Made by a program: the position numbers and the translations under genes
Part shown: positions 1-9,257 of the stretch, one piece after another
How the letters are laid out: every line of letters begins with the position of its first letter
How positions within the stretch are numbered: the stretch's first letter is position 1
Origin: Roseinatronobacter sp052379845
Lineage (GTDB): Bacteria; Pseudomonadota; Alphaproteobacteria; Rhodobacterales; Rhodobacteraceae
Assembly (NCBI GenBank): GCA_052379845.1
Contig: JBQTCF010000003.1
Length of the DNA: 64,000 nt
Strand: one strand, 5' to 3'
Notes under the pieces: generated by a model
The model's database searches: none
What the model was told of the DNA's origin: nothing
Seen by the model: the letters and a program-made list of their open reading frames with translations, nothing else

Positions 1-1134
1 TCGGAAATCCGGCGCGATTTTGTTGCGCAGACCACAGCGACGGTATTGCAAAAGCTGGACATTGCGGGCGCGGTGGATGTGGGAACGCTGAACATGTCCG
101 AATTCGCATCGGGACCGACCGGGCATAACCTGCACTATGGGGATTGTCATAACCCGTGGAACCCTGACCATATCACGGGCGGGTCTTCAACCGGGTCGGG
201 GTCGGCGGTTGGCGGCAGGCTTGTCGCGGGATCGCTGGGGTCTGATACTGGCGGTTCGGTGCGGTTGCCTGCAGGAATTTGCGGGGCATATGGCATAAAG
301 CCGACACAGGGCCGTGTGTCGCGCCACGGCGTCATGGGCCTTTCGTTTTCGCTTGATAATGTTGGCCCTATTGCACGCACTGCGCGCGATTGCGCACGTT
401 TGCTGTCGGTCATTTCCGGGCCGGACCCGTTGGATACAACAGCCCTGCCGGTTCCTGTGGATGATTACGAAGCTGATCTTGATGCCGGGGTCGCAGGGCT
501 GCGTATCGCGGTGCCGAAGACCTATTATTTTGACGATATGTCGCCCGAAATCTCGAATTTTCTGGACAGCGCACTGGCGGTTTTCACATCGCTGGGGGCC
601 AAAATCGTGCATGTTGATCTGCCACATCACGACATTATCGGCGCCTTGGGAAATGCTGTCGGCAGTTCGGAGCAATGCACGCTGCATGATTTCTGGCACC
701 AGACCTGTCCTGAAAAATACGCGCCACTTATCCGCGCGCGTATGCAGGCGGGGTTTGGGGTCACCGCAGTGGAGTATCTGAAAGCCTTGCACCTGCGCAG
801 CAGCATTGCGCGCGCAGTGTCGGACGCGGCATTTGGCGATGCGGATGTGATGTTCCTGCCTGTCTTGCGGTTTCCCGTTCCAACATTGGCGGAAACCAAT
901 GTTGGTGACGGCGCGGGGCTGCACGAAATCCTTGGCAGCATCAACCACTGCACACGCCCGATCAACTACCTTGGGTTCCCGGCGCTAACGGTGCCTTGTG
1001 GCTTTAGCGCATCTGGCCTGCCTGTCGCGTTCCAACTGGCCGGCCCCGCATTTTCCGAGCGGCTTTTGTTCCGCTTTGCCGGTGCGTTTGAAGCGGCACA
1101 TGGCCTGCCCGACCGCGTTCCTGATCTGCCCTGA
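1..1134 (+). CDS. Amidase signature family hydrolase (5' partial)
   Basis: The frame is open from the first base of the window, so the gene is truncated at its 5' end. 377 residues are visible, against about 450-480 usual for the family, and the N-terminus with the catalytic Lys lies outside. The Gly/Ser-rich signature is intact: GGSSTGSGSAVG (cis-Ser) is followed by GSDTGGSVRLPAG, whose Ser after GG is the expected nucleophile. These enzymes hydrolyse C-N amide bonds. GatA is unlikely because no gatB or gatC is adjacent; an asparaginase homologue follows 44 bp downstream on the same strand. The substrate is unknown. The first start codon inside the window is a TTG at 46, but it is internal to the reading frame and probably not used. 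Confidence 0.9.
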   Translation, partial: SEIRRDFVAQTTATVLQKLDIAGAVDVGTLNMSEFASGPTGHNLHYGDCHNPWNPDHITGGSSTGSGSAVGGRLVAGSLGSDTGGSVRLPAGICGAYGIKPTQGRVSRHGVMGLSFSLDNVGPIARTARDCARLLSVISGPDPLDTTALPVPVDDYEADLDAGVAGLRIAVPKTYYFDDMSPEISNFLDSALAVFTSLGAKIVHVDLPHHDIIGALGNAVGSSEQCTLHDFWHQTCPEKYAPLIRARMQAGFGVTAVEYLKALHLRSSIARAVSDAAFGDADVMFLPVLRFPVPTLAETNVGDGAGLHEILGSINHCTRPINYLGFPALTVPCGFSASGLPVAFQLAGPAFSERLLFRFAGAFEAAHGLPDRVPDLP

Positions 1135-1178
1135 CCCCAATTTCCCCTTAACCGGCTAATCTAAAAGGAAAATCTGAC

Positions 1179-2177
1179 ATGAAACCCAAGGTCGCCGTCA
1201 TCGGGACGGGGGGAACCATTGCCTCTATTGGCACCGGCCCGTTTGATATTGTGGATTATGGTGCCAATCAAAAGATGCTTCAGATCGAGGGCATTCTGGA
1301 ATTGTTCCCGCAGGTGCATGACTGCGCTGATGTTATTGCAGTGCCCTACAAGGCAATCCCAAGCCCTGATGTGGGGTTTGCGGATTGGAAGGCGCTTGTT
1401 CTGAAGATGGATGAACTTGCGGCCACGCACCCCGATCTTGCGGGGTTTGTGATCACGCACGGCACTGCATCGATGGAAGAAACGGCCTATATGCTGTCGC
1501 TGGTGGCCAAAACCCCCTTGCCAATTGTCGTCACCGGCGCGCAAAGACCGGCGTCGGCCTTATCCACCGATGCAGGCATGAATCTGGCCAACGCCATTCG
1601 CACCGCGGCCAGCCCCGAGGCCCGCGGCAAGGGGGTGTTGCTGCTGCTGAATGATGAAATCCATGCCGCGCGGGACGTGGCCAAAACATCGACATTCCGC
1701 ATGCAAACCTTTCGTTCCCCCGATTTCGGTGTGCTTGGCCATGCTGACGGGGACCGGGTGGTGTTTTACCGCAACCCGGTGCGTTGCACATATCCGGATA
1801 CGGAATTTGACATTCGCAGCCTTGATGAATTGCCGCGTGTGGACATTGTGTATTCCTATGCAGGCTGTGACGGAACCGCGTCGCGCGCTTTCATTGCGGC
1901 AGGGGCGCAGGGCATCATCTCGGCAGGGTTTGCGCCCGGCTTTCCCGGAACTGCCGAACACGAGGTGCTGACACAGGCGGTAAAAGAAAAGGGTGTCGTG
2001 GTCATGCAATCAACCCGCGCAGGCAGTGGCCGGGTGTTTCGCGGCAAGCGGATGTGCGACAGCGGAGTCCTGTCTGCCGATAACCTGACGCCCCCCAAAG
2101 CGCGTATTCTTCTGGCGCTTGCGCTGACCATCACCAAGGACCCGTCGCAGATAGAGCGGATTTTCCTGAAATATTGA
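1179..2177 (+). CDS. Asparaginase-family amidohydrolase with altered substrate motif
   Basis: 332 residues, the usual length for bacterial L-asparaginases, which deaminate asparagine to aspartate. The first catalytic motif GTGGTIAS is at residues 9-16. The second motif reads THGTASMEETAY (about 93-104) where the family normally has THGTDTMEETAY, so the Asp that binds the substrate alpha-amino group is Ala and the next Thr is Ser. The later Lys motif (LNDEIHAARDVAKT) is present. No signal peptide is visible, so the protein is probably cytoplasmic. An AAAGGAAAA ribosome site precedes the ATG. The gene lies between an amidase and a DMT permease on one strand, probably co-transcribed. The fold is safe; the substrate may not be asparagine. 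Confidence 0.85.
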   Translation: MKPKVAVIGTGGTIASIGTGPFDIVDYGANQKMLQIEGILELFPQVHDCADVIAVPYKAIPSPDVGFADWKALVLKMDELAATHPDLAGFVITHGTASMEETAYMLSLVAKTPLPIVVTGAQRPASALSTDAGMNLANAIRTAASPEARGKGVLLLLNDEIHAARDVAKTSTFRMQTFRSPDFGVLGHADGDRVVFYRNPVRCTYPDTEFDIRSLDELPRVDIVYSYAGCDGTASRAFIAAGAQGIISAGFAPGFPGTAEHEVLTQAVKEKGVVVMQSTRAGSGRVFRGKRMCDSGVLSADNLTPPKARILLALALTITKDPSQIERIFLKY

Positions 2178-2190
2178 AAGAATCTGTCCA

Positions 2191-3090
2191 ATGGCCGTGC
2201 GTGAAGGTATTTTCCCGACCCAAGAAAACCGCGATCCCCGCAAGGGACTGCTGTTGATGCTGGTGGGGATAGGGCTGTTTTCAATCCTGAACGGGGTTGT
2301 AAAGGCCCAGATGGAAGTGTTTCCGCCCAATCAGGTTATCTTGTTTCGCAATGCGTTTGCGCTGGTCCCGCTGTGGTTCATGCTTTTGCCGCTGGGCGGG
2401 CTTGCTGCGCTGCGCAGCGCGCGGATCAAGGAACATGTGGTGTTGTCTGTGCTGTTTACCGGGACGCTGCTGTGCATTTTCTTTGCCTATTCCATCATGC
2501 CGTTGGTTGATGTGACGGCAATTTCCTTCACGCAGCCGCTGCTTGTCAGCGTGTTTGCCTTCGCGCTTGGGTTGGAAAAAACGACGCGCCTGCAATGGCT
2601 TGCGGTTGGTATCGGGTTGGGGGGCGTGCTGGTTATGGTCCAGCCTACGGGCGGCGGTCCGGTGATTGGGGGGCTGATCGCCTTGGTCGGCAGTGCGATG
2701 GGGGCTGCGTCCATGCTGATACAGCGGCGCCTGTCGACAAGTGACAGCACGCAATCCATCGCATTCTATACGCTGGGTATTTCTGCGCTGCTTATGGTGC
2801 CGTTGATGTTCTATTCCTATGTCACGCCAACCCCGTGGCAATTGGCGGGGCTTATTGGTATGGGGGTGGCGTCCGGGCTTTGCCAATATGTGATTGTTCG
2901 CGCCTTCTACCACGCAACTGCGTCTGAAATAGCCCCGATGACCTATACAAAAATAATCTGGGCGGTCATCATCGGGTATCTGTGGTTTTCAGAGGTTCCG
3001 ACATTGCCAGTCATGCTTGGGTCGATTGCGGTGATGGGGGCCACCTATCTGGCATTCCGCAGTGCTGCAGCGGCACGGATGACAATATGA
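2191..3090 (+). CDS. DMT-family (EamA) inner-membrane transporter
   Basis: 299 residues made of about ten hydrophobic segments in two repeated EamA halves, typical of drug/metabolite transporters such as RhaT/YdcZ relatives. The start ATG follows the asparaginase stop by 13 bp. The 3' end overlaps the next gene as ATGA (ATG at 3087, TGA at 3088-3090), which indicates translational coupling. EamA permeases often export amino acids or move small metabolites, so the neighbouring amide hydrolases suggest an amino acid or amide. The substrate cannot be read from the sequence. Confidence 0.85.
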   Translation: MAVREGIFPTQENRDPRKGLLLMLVGIGLFSILNGVVKAQMEVFPPNQVILFRNAFALVPLWFMLLPLGGLAALRSARIKEHVVLSVLFTGTLLCIFFAYSIMPLVDVTAISFTQPLLVSVFAFALGLEKTTRLQWLAVGIGLGGVLVMVQPTGGGPVIGGLIALVGSAMGAASMLIQRRLSTSDSTQSIAFYTLGISALLMVPLMFYSYVTPTPWQLAGLIGMGVASGLCQYVIVRAFYHATASEIAPMTYTKIIWAVIIGYLWFSEVPTLPVMLGSIAVMGATYLAFRSAAAARMTI

Positions 3091-4259
3091 TCCCTGTCCT
3101 TCGCCAGAAAGACCGCGCACGGGTGCTGCAGGCTAACCCAGGATTGCCGCAGTGGCGCTTATGGGGGAAATTTGCGGCCACGCTGGCCTTGGCAGTTGCG
3201 GGGGCCGTTCTGTTTGACTGGCTGTCGCTGCCCTTGCCGTGGATGCTGGGGTCAATGACATTCGTTACGCTGGGGGCGGTGTTGCGCTTGCGGCTGTTTG
3301 CCCCTGCAGGAATACGCCCCCCCATGACCGCTGTGATTGGGGTGTTGCTGGGGGCGTCATTCTCGCCTTCGGTGCTGGACAATTTGCTTGTCTGGATGCC
3401 CACGCTTGTTGGATTAACGGTGTTTTCGGCGCTGTCGGGGCTGTGCTGCGCGATCTACCTGCACAAAGTGGCCGGGTTCGACCGGGTGACGGCGTTTTTC
3501 GGGGGCATGCCGGGCGGGCTGGTGGAAATGATTGAACTGGGCGCGGAACGTGGCGCGGATGAACGCGCCGTGGCATTGATGCATTCGGCGCGTATATTGC
3601 TGGTTGTGTTTTCCCTGCCCTTTATCCTGCAATGGACCGAAGGCGTCCCAATCAATGGCTATGACGAAGGCAGCGCGGGCATATTGGATGCACCGCTGTC
3701 AACCTTCGCGTTGTTGCTGCTTTGCGCGGTGGTCGGCACGCGCATGGGCCGCGTGTTGCGCCTGCCTGCAAAAGACCTGATGGGGCCGATGCTGGTTTCG
3801 GCCGTTTTGCATGTCAGTGGTCTGACTGACTTTTCGCCACCTGATGAAATTGTGAAATTCGCGCAGCTTATAATTGGCACGGTCCTTGGCGTTCGGTTCG
3901 TGGGGGTTGCCCCGCGCCTGATCGGGCGGATGATGGCCATTGCCATGGGGATGACGGTCATTCTTATTGCGCTTGTCTTTGCAACGGCAGCGGTGGTGGC
4001 AACGCTTGCGGATATACCGCTTGCCACGCTGGTTCTGGCCTATGCGCCCGGCGGCCTTGCCGAGATGAGCCTTGTTGCGCTGGCGCTGAACGCGGATGTT
4101 GCTTTTGTGGCCACACATCACCTTGCGCGTATCTTGCTGGTCATGCTGGGGGCCGCGCCCATTTATGCGCTTCTGGCGCGCCTGACCCTGCCGCGCGGAC
4201 ATCCTCAGACGGATCAGGATCGCACCGCTTCACCCGCTCAACGGTCCGTTGATGAATGA
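3087..4259 (+). CDS. AbrB-family (PF05145) membrane protein, putative transporter
   Basis: 390 residues from the ATG at 3087, which overlaps the stop of the upstream DMT gene as ATGA; this coupling decides the start over an in-frame codon at 2982. The protein has about ten hydrophobic segments in two similar halves, each with a PGG(L)xEM element (MPGGLVEMIELG near residue 140 and APGGLAEMSLVAL near 320), as in the AbrB/ammonia-monooxygenase-like family related to transporters. The family is poorly characterised; the name AbrB here is not the Bacillus DNA-binding regulator. Its place between a permease and a GntR regulator suggests a transport role in the same amide or amino acid unit. Confidence 0.8.
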   Translation: MIPVLRQKDRARVLQANPGLPQWRLWGKFAATLALAVAGAVLFDWLSLPLPWMLGSMTFVTLGAVLRLRLFAPAGIRPPMTAVIGVLLGASFSPSVLDNLLVWMPTLVGLTVFSALSGLCCAIYLHKVAGFDRVTAFFGGMPGGLVEMIELGAERGADERAVALMHSARILLVVFSLPFILQWTEGVPINGYDEGSAGILDAPLSTFALLLLCAVVGTRMGRVLRLPAKDLMGPMLVSAVLHVSGLTDFSPPDEIVKFAQLIIGTVLGVRFVGVAPRLIGRMMAIAMGMTVILIALVFATAAVVATLADIPLATLVLAYAPGGLAEMSLVALALNADVAFVATHHLARILLVMLGAAPIYALLARLTLPRGHPQTDQDRTASPAQRSVDE

Positions 4260-4353
4260 ACACTTGGTTCAATTGTGTCCATTCGGGGTGGATGAACCAA
4301 AAATGTATGCTAAAGAAGTCGCGGGATGGAGGCAGAAGATAGGGCAGGATTAC

Positions 4354-5058
4354 ATGGCCACACGCGGTCTGGAAGTGACGCGTTCAATTCGGGAAGGTAT
4401 TGCCAGCGGTGATTACAGCCCCGGCAGCCGCATGAACGAAAGTGAACTGGCCGCGCGGTTGGGGGTGTCCCGAACCCCTGTGCGCGGCGCGCTTTCTGTG
4501 CTGGCTGTAGAAGGGTTGTTGGAATACACCCCCAATAGCGGCTACCGGGTGCGCAGCTTCGGGTCCGGCGATATCCAGAATGTCTACGCTGTGCGCGCCA
4601 ATCTCGAAGGACTGGTGGCGCGTCAGGCGGCTATGAACGGCCTGTCCGATCATGCCCGCGGCACGGCACATCGCATCATCGATGAAACCGCGGCGCTTGT
4701 CAGTATGCAATCCTGGAGCGACGCGGTGCGCGCCTCTTGGGAAAAGCTGAACCATGAATTTCACGAAGTGTTGCGGGATGCGGCGCAGAATGAATATCTG
4801 GTGCAGATGATCCGGCGCACGGATGAAATACCGTTTTTCGGCCTGATCCGGTTTCAATGGTATGATGCGCAATACATGCGCGGCGCGCATGAAGAACATA
4901 TTGAAATTCTGGATGCCATCATCAACCGGCAGGCGGGCCGCGCCGAAGCGCTTGAAACCGAGCATGTCTACCGCTCTGGTCGCCGCTTGGCGCGCCAGTG
5001 GCAAATGATTGAGGAACGCAAGAAACCCCAATCCGGTGCAACCGCCATAGGTATGTGA
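4354..5058 (+). CDS. GntR-family transcriptional regulator (FadR-like, FCD domain)
   Basis: 234 residues from ATG 4354, chosen because AGGGCAGGATTAC lies just upstream and because GntR proteins begin shortly before the winged helix. The frame is open back to an ATG at 4249 that overlaps the preceding stop, so a 269-residue product is possible. The winged HTH occupies about residues 5-70 (ESELAARLGVSRTPVRGAL is the recognition region). An all-helical C-terminal effector domain of FCD type follows. It ends a same-strand run from the amidase onward, so it is a candidate local regulator of the amidase/asparaginase/permease genes. The ligand is unknown, probably a small acid. Confidence 0.85.
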   Translation: MATRGLEVTRSIREGIASGDYSPGSRMNESELAARLGVSRTPVRGALSVLAVEGLLEYTPNSGYRVRSFGSGDIQNVYAVRANLEGLVARQAAMNGLSDHARGTAHRIIDETAALVSMQSWSDAVRASWEKLNHEFHEVLRDAAQNEYLVQMIRRTDEIPFFGLIRFQWYDAQYMRGAHEEHIEILDAIINRQAGRAEALETEHVYRSGRRLARQWQMIEERKKPQSGATAIGM

Positions 5059-5249
5059 CCTGTCTGCCCCAAGGTCGCGGGTTTCCAGACCCGCAGAAAC
5101 AACAGCTTGCGCGCGCGCGGGGCGCAGGACAGCGGACTGCATGCGCGCGATGTGTTGCCGTCCTGCCAGTGGCCAGGGGGGGCTACGCCAAGACCAGCGC
5201 AGCATGTCGCTGCGCCGAAACACCCCGTCACACCAGCCGGATACCCAGC

Positions 5250-6152
5250 ATGGAGCCATGGATCACCCTGTCAATCGCCGCTGCCGCGTTTCAGACGCTG
5301 CGCTTCATGCTGCAAAAACACCTGAGCATGGGGGCGCTTAGCGCGGGCGGGGCAACGCTTGCGCGGTTTTTCTATTCCGCGCCATTTATCGTTGTGCTTG
5401 CGTTTGGGTATCTGAATGGCAGCGGGGCAGGGGTGCCGGGGCATGCGCCGATGTTCTGGATATATGCTGTCATCGGGGGGCTTGCGCAGATACTGGCGAC
5501 ATGGTGCGTGGTGGCGCTGTTTGCGGCGCGTAATTTCGCGGTCGGGATTACCTTCAAGAAGACCGAAGTGGTGCAAACGGCGATTGTGGGGTTTGTCATT
5601 CTGGGGGACCGTATAACCCTGCTTGGAACAGGGGCCATCGTGCTGGGGTTTGTGGGGGTGCTGCTGCTGTCAGACACGCCCGGTCTGGGCGGGGCTTGGT
5701 GGCGGCGGCTTGGCAGTCGGGCAACATTGCTGGGGCTGGCGTCCGGGGCGTTCTTTGCTATTTCGGCCATCGGGTATCGCGGGGCGACACTGGAAATCGC
5801 CAGCGCTGATCCGGTGTTGCGCGCGGCGCTGGCGTTGTGCGTGGTCACCTTGTTGCAGGCGGTGGGCCTGTCTTTCTGGCTTATGTGGCGCGAACCCGGT
5901 CAGGTCGGGCGGGTTATTGCGGCACGGCGCACAGCGGTCTGGATGGGCCTGACCGGCATGGCCGGTAGCCTGTGCTGGTTCACGGCCTTCACATTGCAAA
6001 ACGCAGCCCTTGTGTTCGCCGTTGGTCAGGTCGAGGTGATCTTTTCCTTGTTCGCCGCAGTGTTGTTCTTCGGCGAAAGGATCACACTGCGCGAAGGCAT
6101 GGGGATCGCGCTGATAACCCTGTCTGTGGTCGCGGTCGTGGCGTTCCGTTGA
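5250..6152 (+). CDS. DMT-family (EamA) transporter
   Basis: 300 residues from ATG 5250 (MEPWITLSIAAAAFQTLRFM). Upstream in-frame sequence is Arg/Cys-rich and not membrane-like, so the longer frame from 5055 is rejected. About ten transmembrane segments in two EamA repeats are visible, with a GERITLREG element near the C-terminus typical of the family. A 191-bp gap separates it from the GntR gene; I see no clear promoter there. Second DMT permease of this region. Substrate unknown. Confidence 0.8.
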   Translation: MEPWITLSIAAAAFQTLRFMLQKHLSMGALSAGGATLARFFYSAPFIVVLAFGYLNGSGAGVPGHAPMFWIYAVIGGLAQILATWCVVALFAARNFAVGITFKKTEVVQTAIVGFVILGDRITLLGTGAIVLGFVGVLLLSDTPGLGGAWWRRLGSRATLLGLASGAFFAISAIGYRGATLEIASADPVLRAALALCVVTLLQAVGLSFWLMWREPGQVGRVIAARRTAVWMGLTGMAGSLCWFTAFTLQNAALVFAVGQVEVIFSLFAAVLFFGERITLREGMGIALITLSVVAVVAFR

Positions 6153-6169
6153 CGGGGCGCGGCCGTGTT

Positions 6170-6188
6170 TTGTGGTTTAACACCACAA
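6170..6188. other. Short inverted repeat after DMT gene
   Basis: TTGTGGT - TTAAC - ACCACAA forms a perfect 7-bp stem with a 5-nt loop 18 bp after the DMT stop. No T-tract follows, so it is not a standard intrinsic terminator. It lies between two convergent genes. Confidence 0.4.
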
Positions 6189-6221
6189 GCACCAGGCCTG
6201 TGGGGGCGTCACATGTTGAGA

Positions 6222-6320
6222 GTATGTCGCGCAAAAGTGGGACCTGATTTTGCACAAAAAGACATGCGATACCATAAGGTTAAAGTGGGTCGCGTGACTG
6301 CGAATGACCGCGACACGCGC
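6222..6320 (+). repeat. Palindromic intergenic repeat, copy A (subtype 2)
   Basis: About 99 bp sharing most positions with the reverse complement of 33945-34043 (copy D), including the block AAAAAGACATGCGA(T/C)ACCATA. It contains the core arms GCGCAAAA...TTTTGCAC shared with copies B and C. Its 3' end touches the stop codon of the oxidoreductase gene at 6320-6322, with the element in antisense orientation to that gene. Copy D is placed in the same relative way. Confidence 0.8.
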
Positions 6321-7327
6321 TAGGCCGCTTTGGTTGGCTGGCGCAGGTCAGTCAGCACTTGTGCGGCAATTTCGAATGATCGCACGCGCGCTGCGTGGTC
6401 GTGTATCATTCCGGTCACCATCAATTCATCGGGCAAGAAGGTGGTTATGATGCTGCGCAGTTGTTTTTGCACGTCATGGGCGGTGCCTGTGGCGGAACAC
6501 GACAAGGCATGTGTGACTTGCGCCATGACCGGCGCGGGAATTTCCGTGTCCAGATCATGCGTCGGGCGGGGCAATTTTCCGGGTGCTCCGGTCCGAAGGC
6601 GCGCGAAGGCAAGCACCTGAGAGCTGCGCAGAAACCTTGCCTCGGCCAGTGTGTCGGCGGCGCAGACATTGGCGGTCATCATAACATAGGGGCGTTTCAA
6701 CTGCGCTGACGGCTGAAAGCTGCTGCGATAGACCGACAGCGCCTGTTCCAGCATCGCGGGCGCAAAATGCGACGCAAAGGCATAGGGCAGTCCCAGATAA
6801 GCGGCCAGTTGCGCCCCATACAGGCTGGACCCCAGCACCCAGACAGGAACATGCGTGCCCGTTCCGGGGATGGCGCGCACGGCGTCGGATTCGGACCTGT
6901 CGCTGAAATAATGGATAAGTTCCTGCACATCTTCGGGGAAGCTGTCTTGCGCGGCCAAATGGCGGCGCAAGGCCCGCGCGGTGGCCATATCGGTGCCGGG
7001 CGCGCGCCCCAGCCCCAGATCAATCCGCCCCGGATGCAGCGTGGCAAGTGTGCCAAACTGTTCGGCAATAACAAGCGGCGCGTGGTTGGGCAGCATGATC
7101 CCGCCAGCGCCTACGCGTATGGTGTGTGTGGCCGCCGCGACATGGCCAATCACCACAGCCGTTGCAGCACTGGCAATGCCGGGCATGTTATGATGTTCGG
7201 CCAGCCAGTAGCGATGATACCCGAAGGCTTCGGCAGCGCGCGCCAGATCGGCCGTCGCGCCAAGGGCGTCTGCGGTGGTTTTCCCTTCCGGGATGGGGGA
7301 CAGGTCAAGAAGTGAATAATGTTGCAT
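6320..7327 (-). CDS. LLM-class flavin-dependent oxidoreductase (luciferase-like)
   Basis: 335 residues from ATG 7327 (MQHYSLLDLSPIPEG). The N-terminus matches the group of bacterial-luciferase-like proteins that begin with an SLLDLSP element and contain WLAEHHNMPGIAS (about residues 40-52), a TIM-barrel fold binding FMN or F420. The motif LHPGRIDLGLGRAPGTD (about 97-113) is also typical. Such enzymes oxidise small organic substrates with reduced flavin from a partner reductase; no partner is adjacent. Monocistronic by layout, convergent with the DMT gene. An upstream frame extension to 7381 is unlikely. Confidence 0.85.
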   Translation of the reverse strand: MQHYSLLDLSPIPEGKTTADALGATADLARAAEAFGYHRYWLAEHHNMPGIASAATAVVIGHVAAATHTIRVGAGGIMLPNHAPLVIAEQFGTLATLHPGRIDLGLGRAPGTDMATARALRRHLAAQDSFPEDVQELIHYFSDRSESDAVRAIPGTGTHVPVWVLGSSLYGAQLAAYLGLPYAFASHFAPAMLEQALSVYRSSFQPSAQLKRPYVMMTANVCAADTLAEARFLRSSQVLAFARLRTGAPGKLPRPTHDLDTEIPAPVMAQVTHALSCSATGTAHDVQKQLRSIITTFLPDELMVTGMIHDHAARVRSFEIAAQVLTDLRQPTKAA

Positions 7328-7534
7328 CGCAGCCTCCGTTGCAGGGCAGGTAAGCATCCTGCAGCGGCGCGCCAAGGGCATAGGTGCAAATCCCGCGCGA
7401 TGATTTGCCCCGCCATGGTCCCATGGGGCACCCCATCACGCCCGGGCCGATACGCTGATCGTCCCGCCTGCCACCATGCCGCGCGCAGCCAAGGGTTTGT
7501 ATCCCCCGCCCCCCCCCAAGGATGCCGTCGCGTG

Positions 7535-8455
7535 TCAGTCAAACGCCAGCGGAACGCCCAGCGGCTGGATTGCCCCATCGCTGAAATCAGGCCATTGCGC
7601 GGTCAGGGCCTCAGTCGTCCAGCCCCCCGATTGCGTGGCAATCCGTAGTTCCGCAGGGTGGGTCCACAGGGACAGGCGGTCCCCGCCAATGCCGATGCAC
7701 TGCCCCGTTATACCCCGCGCCCTGTCCGAGGCCAGAAAAACAACCAGCGGTGCAATATCCTGCGCTGTGCCAATCCCGTGTCTGGCGCGCAGGTTGTCGG
7801 GCAGCGGTTCGCCGCGCTCCAATGCCGCGACATGGGGGGCAAGGGCGGGAATGGTGGCGGTCATGCGGGTTAATGCTGTGGGGATAATGGCGTTGACTGT
7901 CACCTTGTCGCGCGCCAGTTCCAGCGCGTGACTGCGCATCATGCCGACAATGCCGGCCTTGGCCGCTGCATAGGCCCCTTGACCGAAATTGCCCGACTGC
8001 CCTGCCGGTGACGCGGCATAGATCAGACTGCCGCCCCCCCCCTGCGCGCGAAACTGCCGCACTGCGGCGCGCGCGCATTGGAATGTGCCGCGCAGATGGG
8101 TGGCAATGACCAGATCGAAAGCGTCATCTTCGGTCTTCCATAAAACACTGTCGCGCAGCACACCGGCATTGGCAAACAGCCCGTCCAGCCGCCCGAAATG
8201 GTCTGCCGCCGCGCTGACACAGGTTTCTGCCGCCCCGTCGGTGCCGATGGCGGCCATCACCGCGACCGCTTGCCCGCCGTCCGCGCGTATGCTGTGGGCA
8301 ACCGCGTGGGCAGCGTCCTTGTCCATGTCATTGACCACAACCGCCGCACCCGCCTGCGCAAGTGCCAGTGCTGTGGCGCGGCCAATGCCTTGCCCTGCGC
8401 CAGTCACGACAACCACTTTGCCATCCAGCCTGCAGTTGTCGGATTTACCGCCCAT
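7535..8455 (-). CDS. SDR-family oxidoreductase
   Basis: 306 residues from ATG 8455, overlapping the stop of the enoyl-CoA hydratase gene (8445) by 11 bp, which shows one operon. Rossmann motif TGAGQGIGRA is near residue 18 and NAG near 95 (FANAGVLRD). The catalytic Ser is in the AASPAG segment and Tyr-x3-Lys in YAAAKAG. A C-terminal extension of about 50 residues beyond the core SDR resembles 3-hydroxyacyl-CoA dehydrogenases of beta-oxidation type. With the CoA ligase and hydratase upstream it would oxidise a 3-hydroxyacyl-CoA. NAD or NADP preference cannot be decided. Confidence 0.85.
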   Translation of the reverse strand: MGGKSDNCRLDGKVVVVTGAGQGIGRATALALAQAGAAVVVNDMDKDAAHAVAHSIRADGGQAVAVMAAIGTDGAAETCVSAAADHFGRLDGLFANAGVLRDSVLWKTEDDAFDLVIATHLRGTFQCARAAVRQFRAQGGGGSLIYAASPAGQSGNFGQGAYAAAKAGIVGMMRSHALELARDKVTVNAIIPTALTRMTATIPALAPHVAALERGEPLPDNLRARHGIGTAQDIAPLVVFLASDRARGITGQCIGIGGDRLSLWTHPAELRIATQSGGWTTEALTAQWPDFSDGAIQPLGVPLAFD

Positions 8456-9257
8456 GATACACCGCCTTGCGTTTTTCGATGAAGGCGCGCGGCCCTTCGC
8501 GCGCGTCATCCGTGGCCATGACAACATCCTTGGCGCGGTCTTCCAGATCGAAGCCGTCATTTAACGTCAGCCCGCTGGCGGCGGTGACAGTGCGCTTGAT
8601 TTCCCGCACCGCAATGGGCGCGTTTTCGGCAATGCGCTGGGCAATTTCCATCGCTGCGGGCATCAGGTCGTCACTGGGGACAATCCGGCTGACAAGCCCC
8701 GCCTGCAGCGCGGTTTCGGCGTCGATGGCCGCGCCGGTCAGCAACATTTCCATGGCCAGCGCATAGGGGATCTGGCGCGGCAGGCGCACCAGCGCGCCCG
8801 CAAAGGGAATGACCCCGCGCGCCGCTTCGGGCAGGGCAAAACGCGCATGGGGAACGGCCAGCCGAATATCGGTGCCCAGCAACATTTCCATCCCCCCCGC
8901 CATGCAGGGGCCATTGATGGCGGCAATCACGGGTTTGTTCATCTCAAACCCGCGAAAGGCAATGCGCGCATCCAGCCCGTCTTCATTCAGCAAACGGTGG
9001 TCCCAGTCGGTTTGGGGCGCGCGCGCGCCCGACAGCAGCGGCAAGGACAGCGCCAGATCACCACCCGAGCAAAACGCCTGTTCCCCGGCCCCTGTCAGAA
9101 TAAGGCAGCGGATGGCGGGGTCTTCGGCGGCGTCGGCCAGCGTGTCGGCCAGACGGCAGATCAGTTCGGGGCTAAGGGCGTTGCGCGCTTCGGGGCGGTT
9201 CAGGGTCAGGACCAGCACCGCGCCATCGCGTCGTGTCAGCAAGGGGGAATGTGTCAT
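8445..9257 (-). CDS. Enoyl-CoA hydratase/isomerase family protein
   Basis: 270 residues from ATG 9257, which overlaps the upstream acyl-CoA synthetase stop (9254-9256) as ATGA. The crotonase fold motifs are present: RPEARNALSPEL near residue 18, FCSGGDLAL forming the oxyanion hole, and AINGPCMAGGMEMLLGTDIR near 110-130, followed by the LPEAARGVIP stretch with a likely catalytic Glu. It hydrates or isomerises an enoyl-CoA made from the acid activated by the neighbouring ligase. The exact reaction is unknown. Confidence 0.9.
   Translation of the reverse strand: MTHSPLLTRRDGAVLVLTLNRPEARNALSPELICRLADTLADAAEDPAIRCLILTGAGEQAFCSGGDLALSLPLLSGARAPQTDWDHRLLNEDGLDARIAFRGFEMNKPVIAAINGPCMAGGMEMLLGTDIRLAVPHARFALPEAARGVIPFAGALVRLPRQIPYALAMEMLLTGAAIDAETALQAGLVSRIVPSDDLMPAAMEIAQRIAENAPIAVREIKRTVTAASGLTLNDGFDLEDRAKDVVMATDDAREGPRAFIEKRKAVYHGR

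Noticed and set aside
4249..4353. GntR start at ATG 4249 or 4303
   Set aside because: Possible, but the extra 35 residues have no GntR character, and a better ribosome site precedes 4354.
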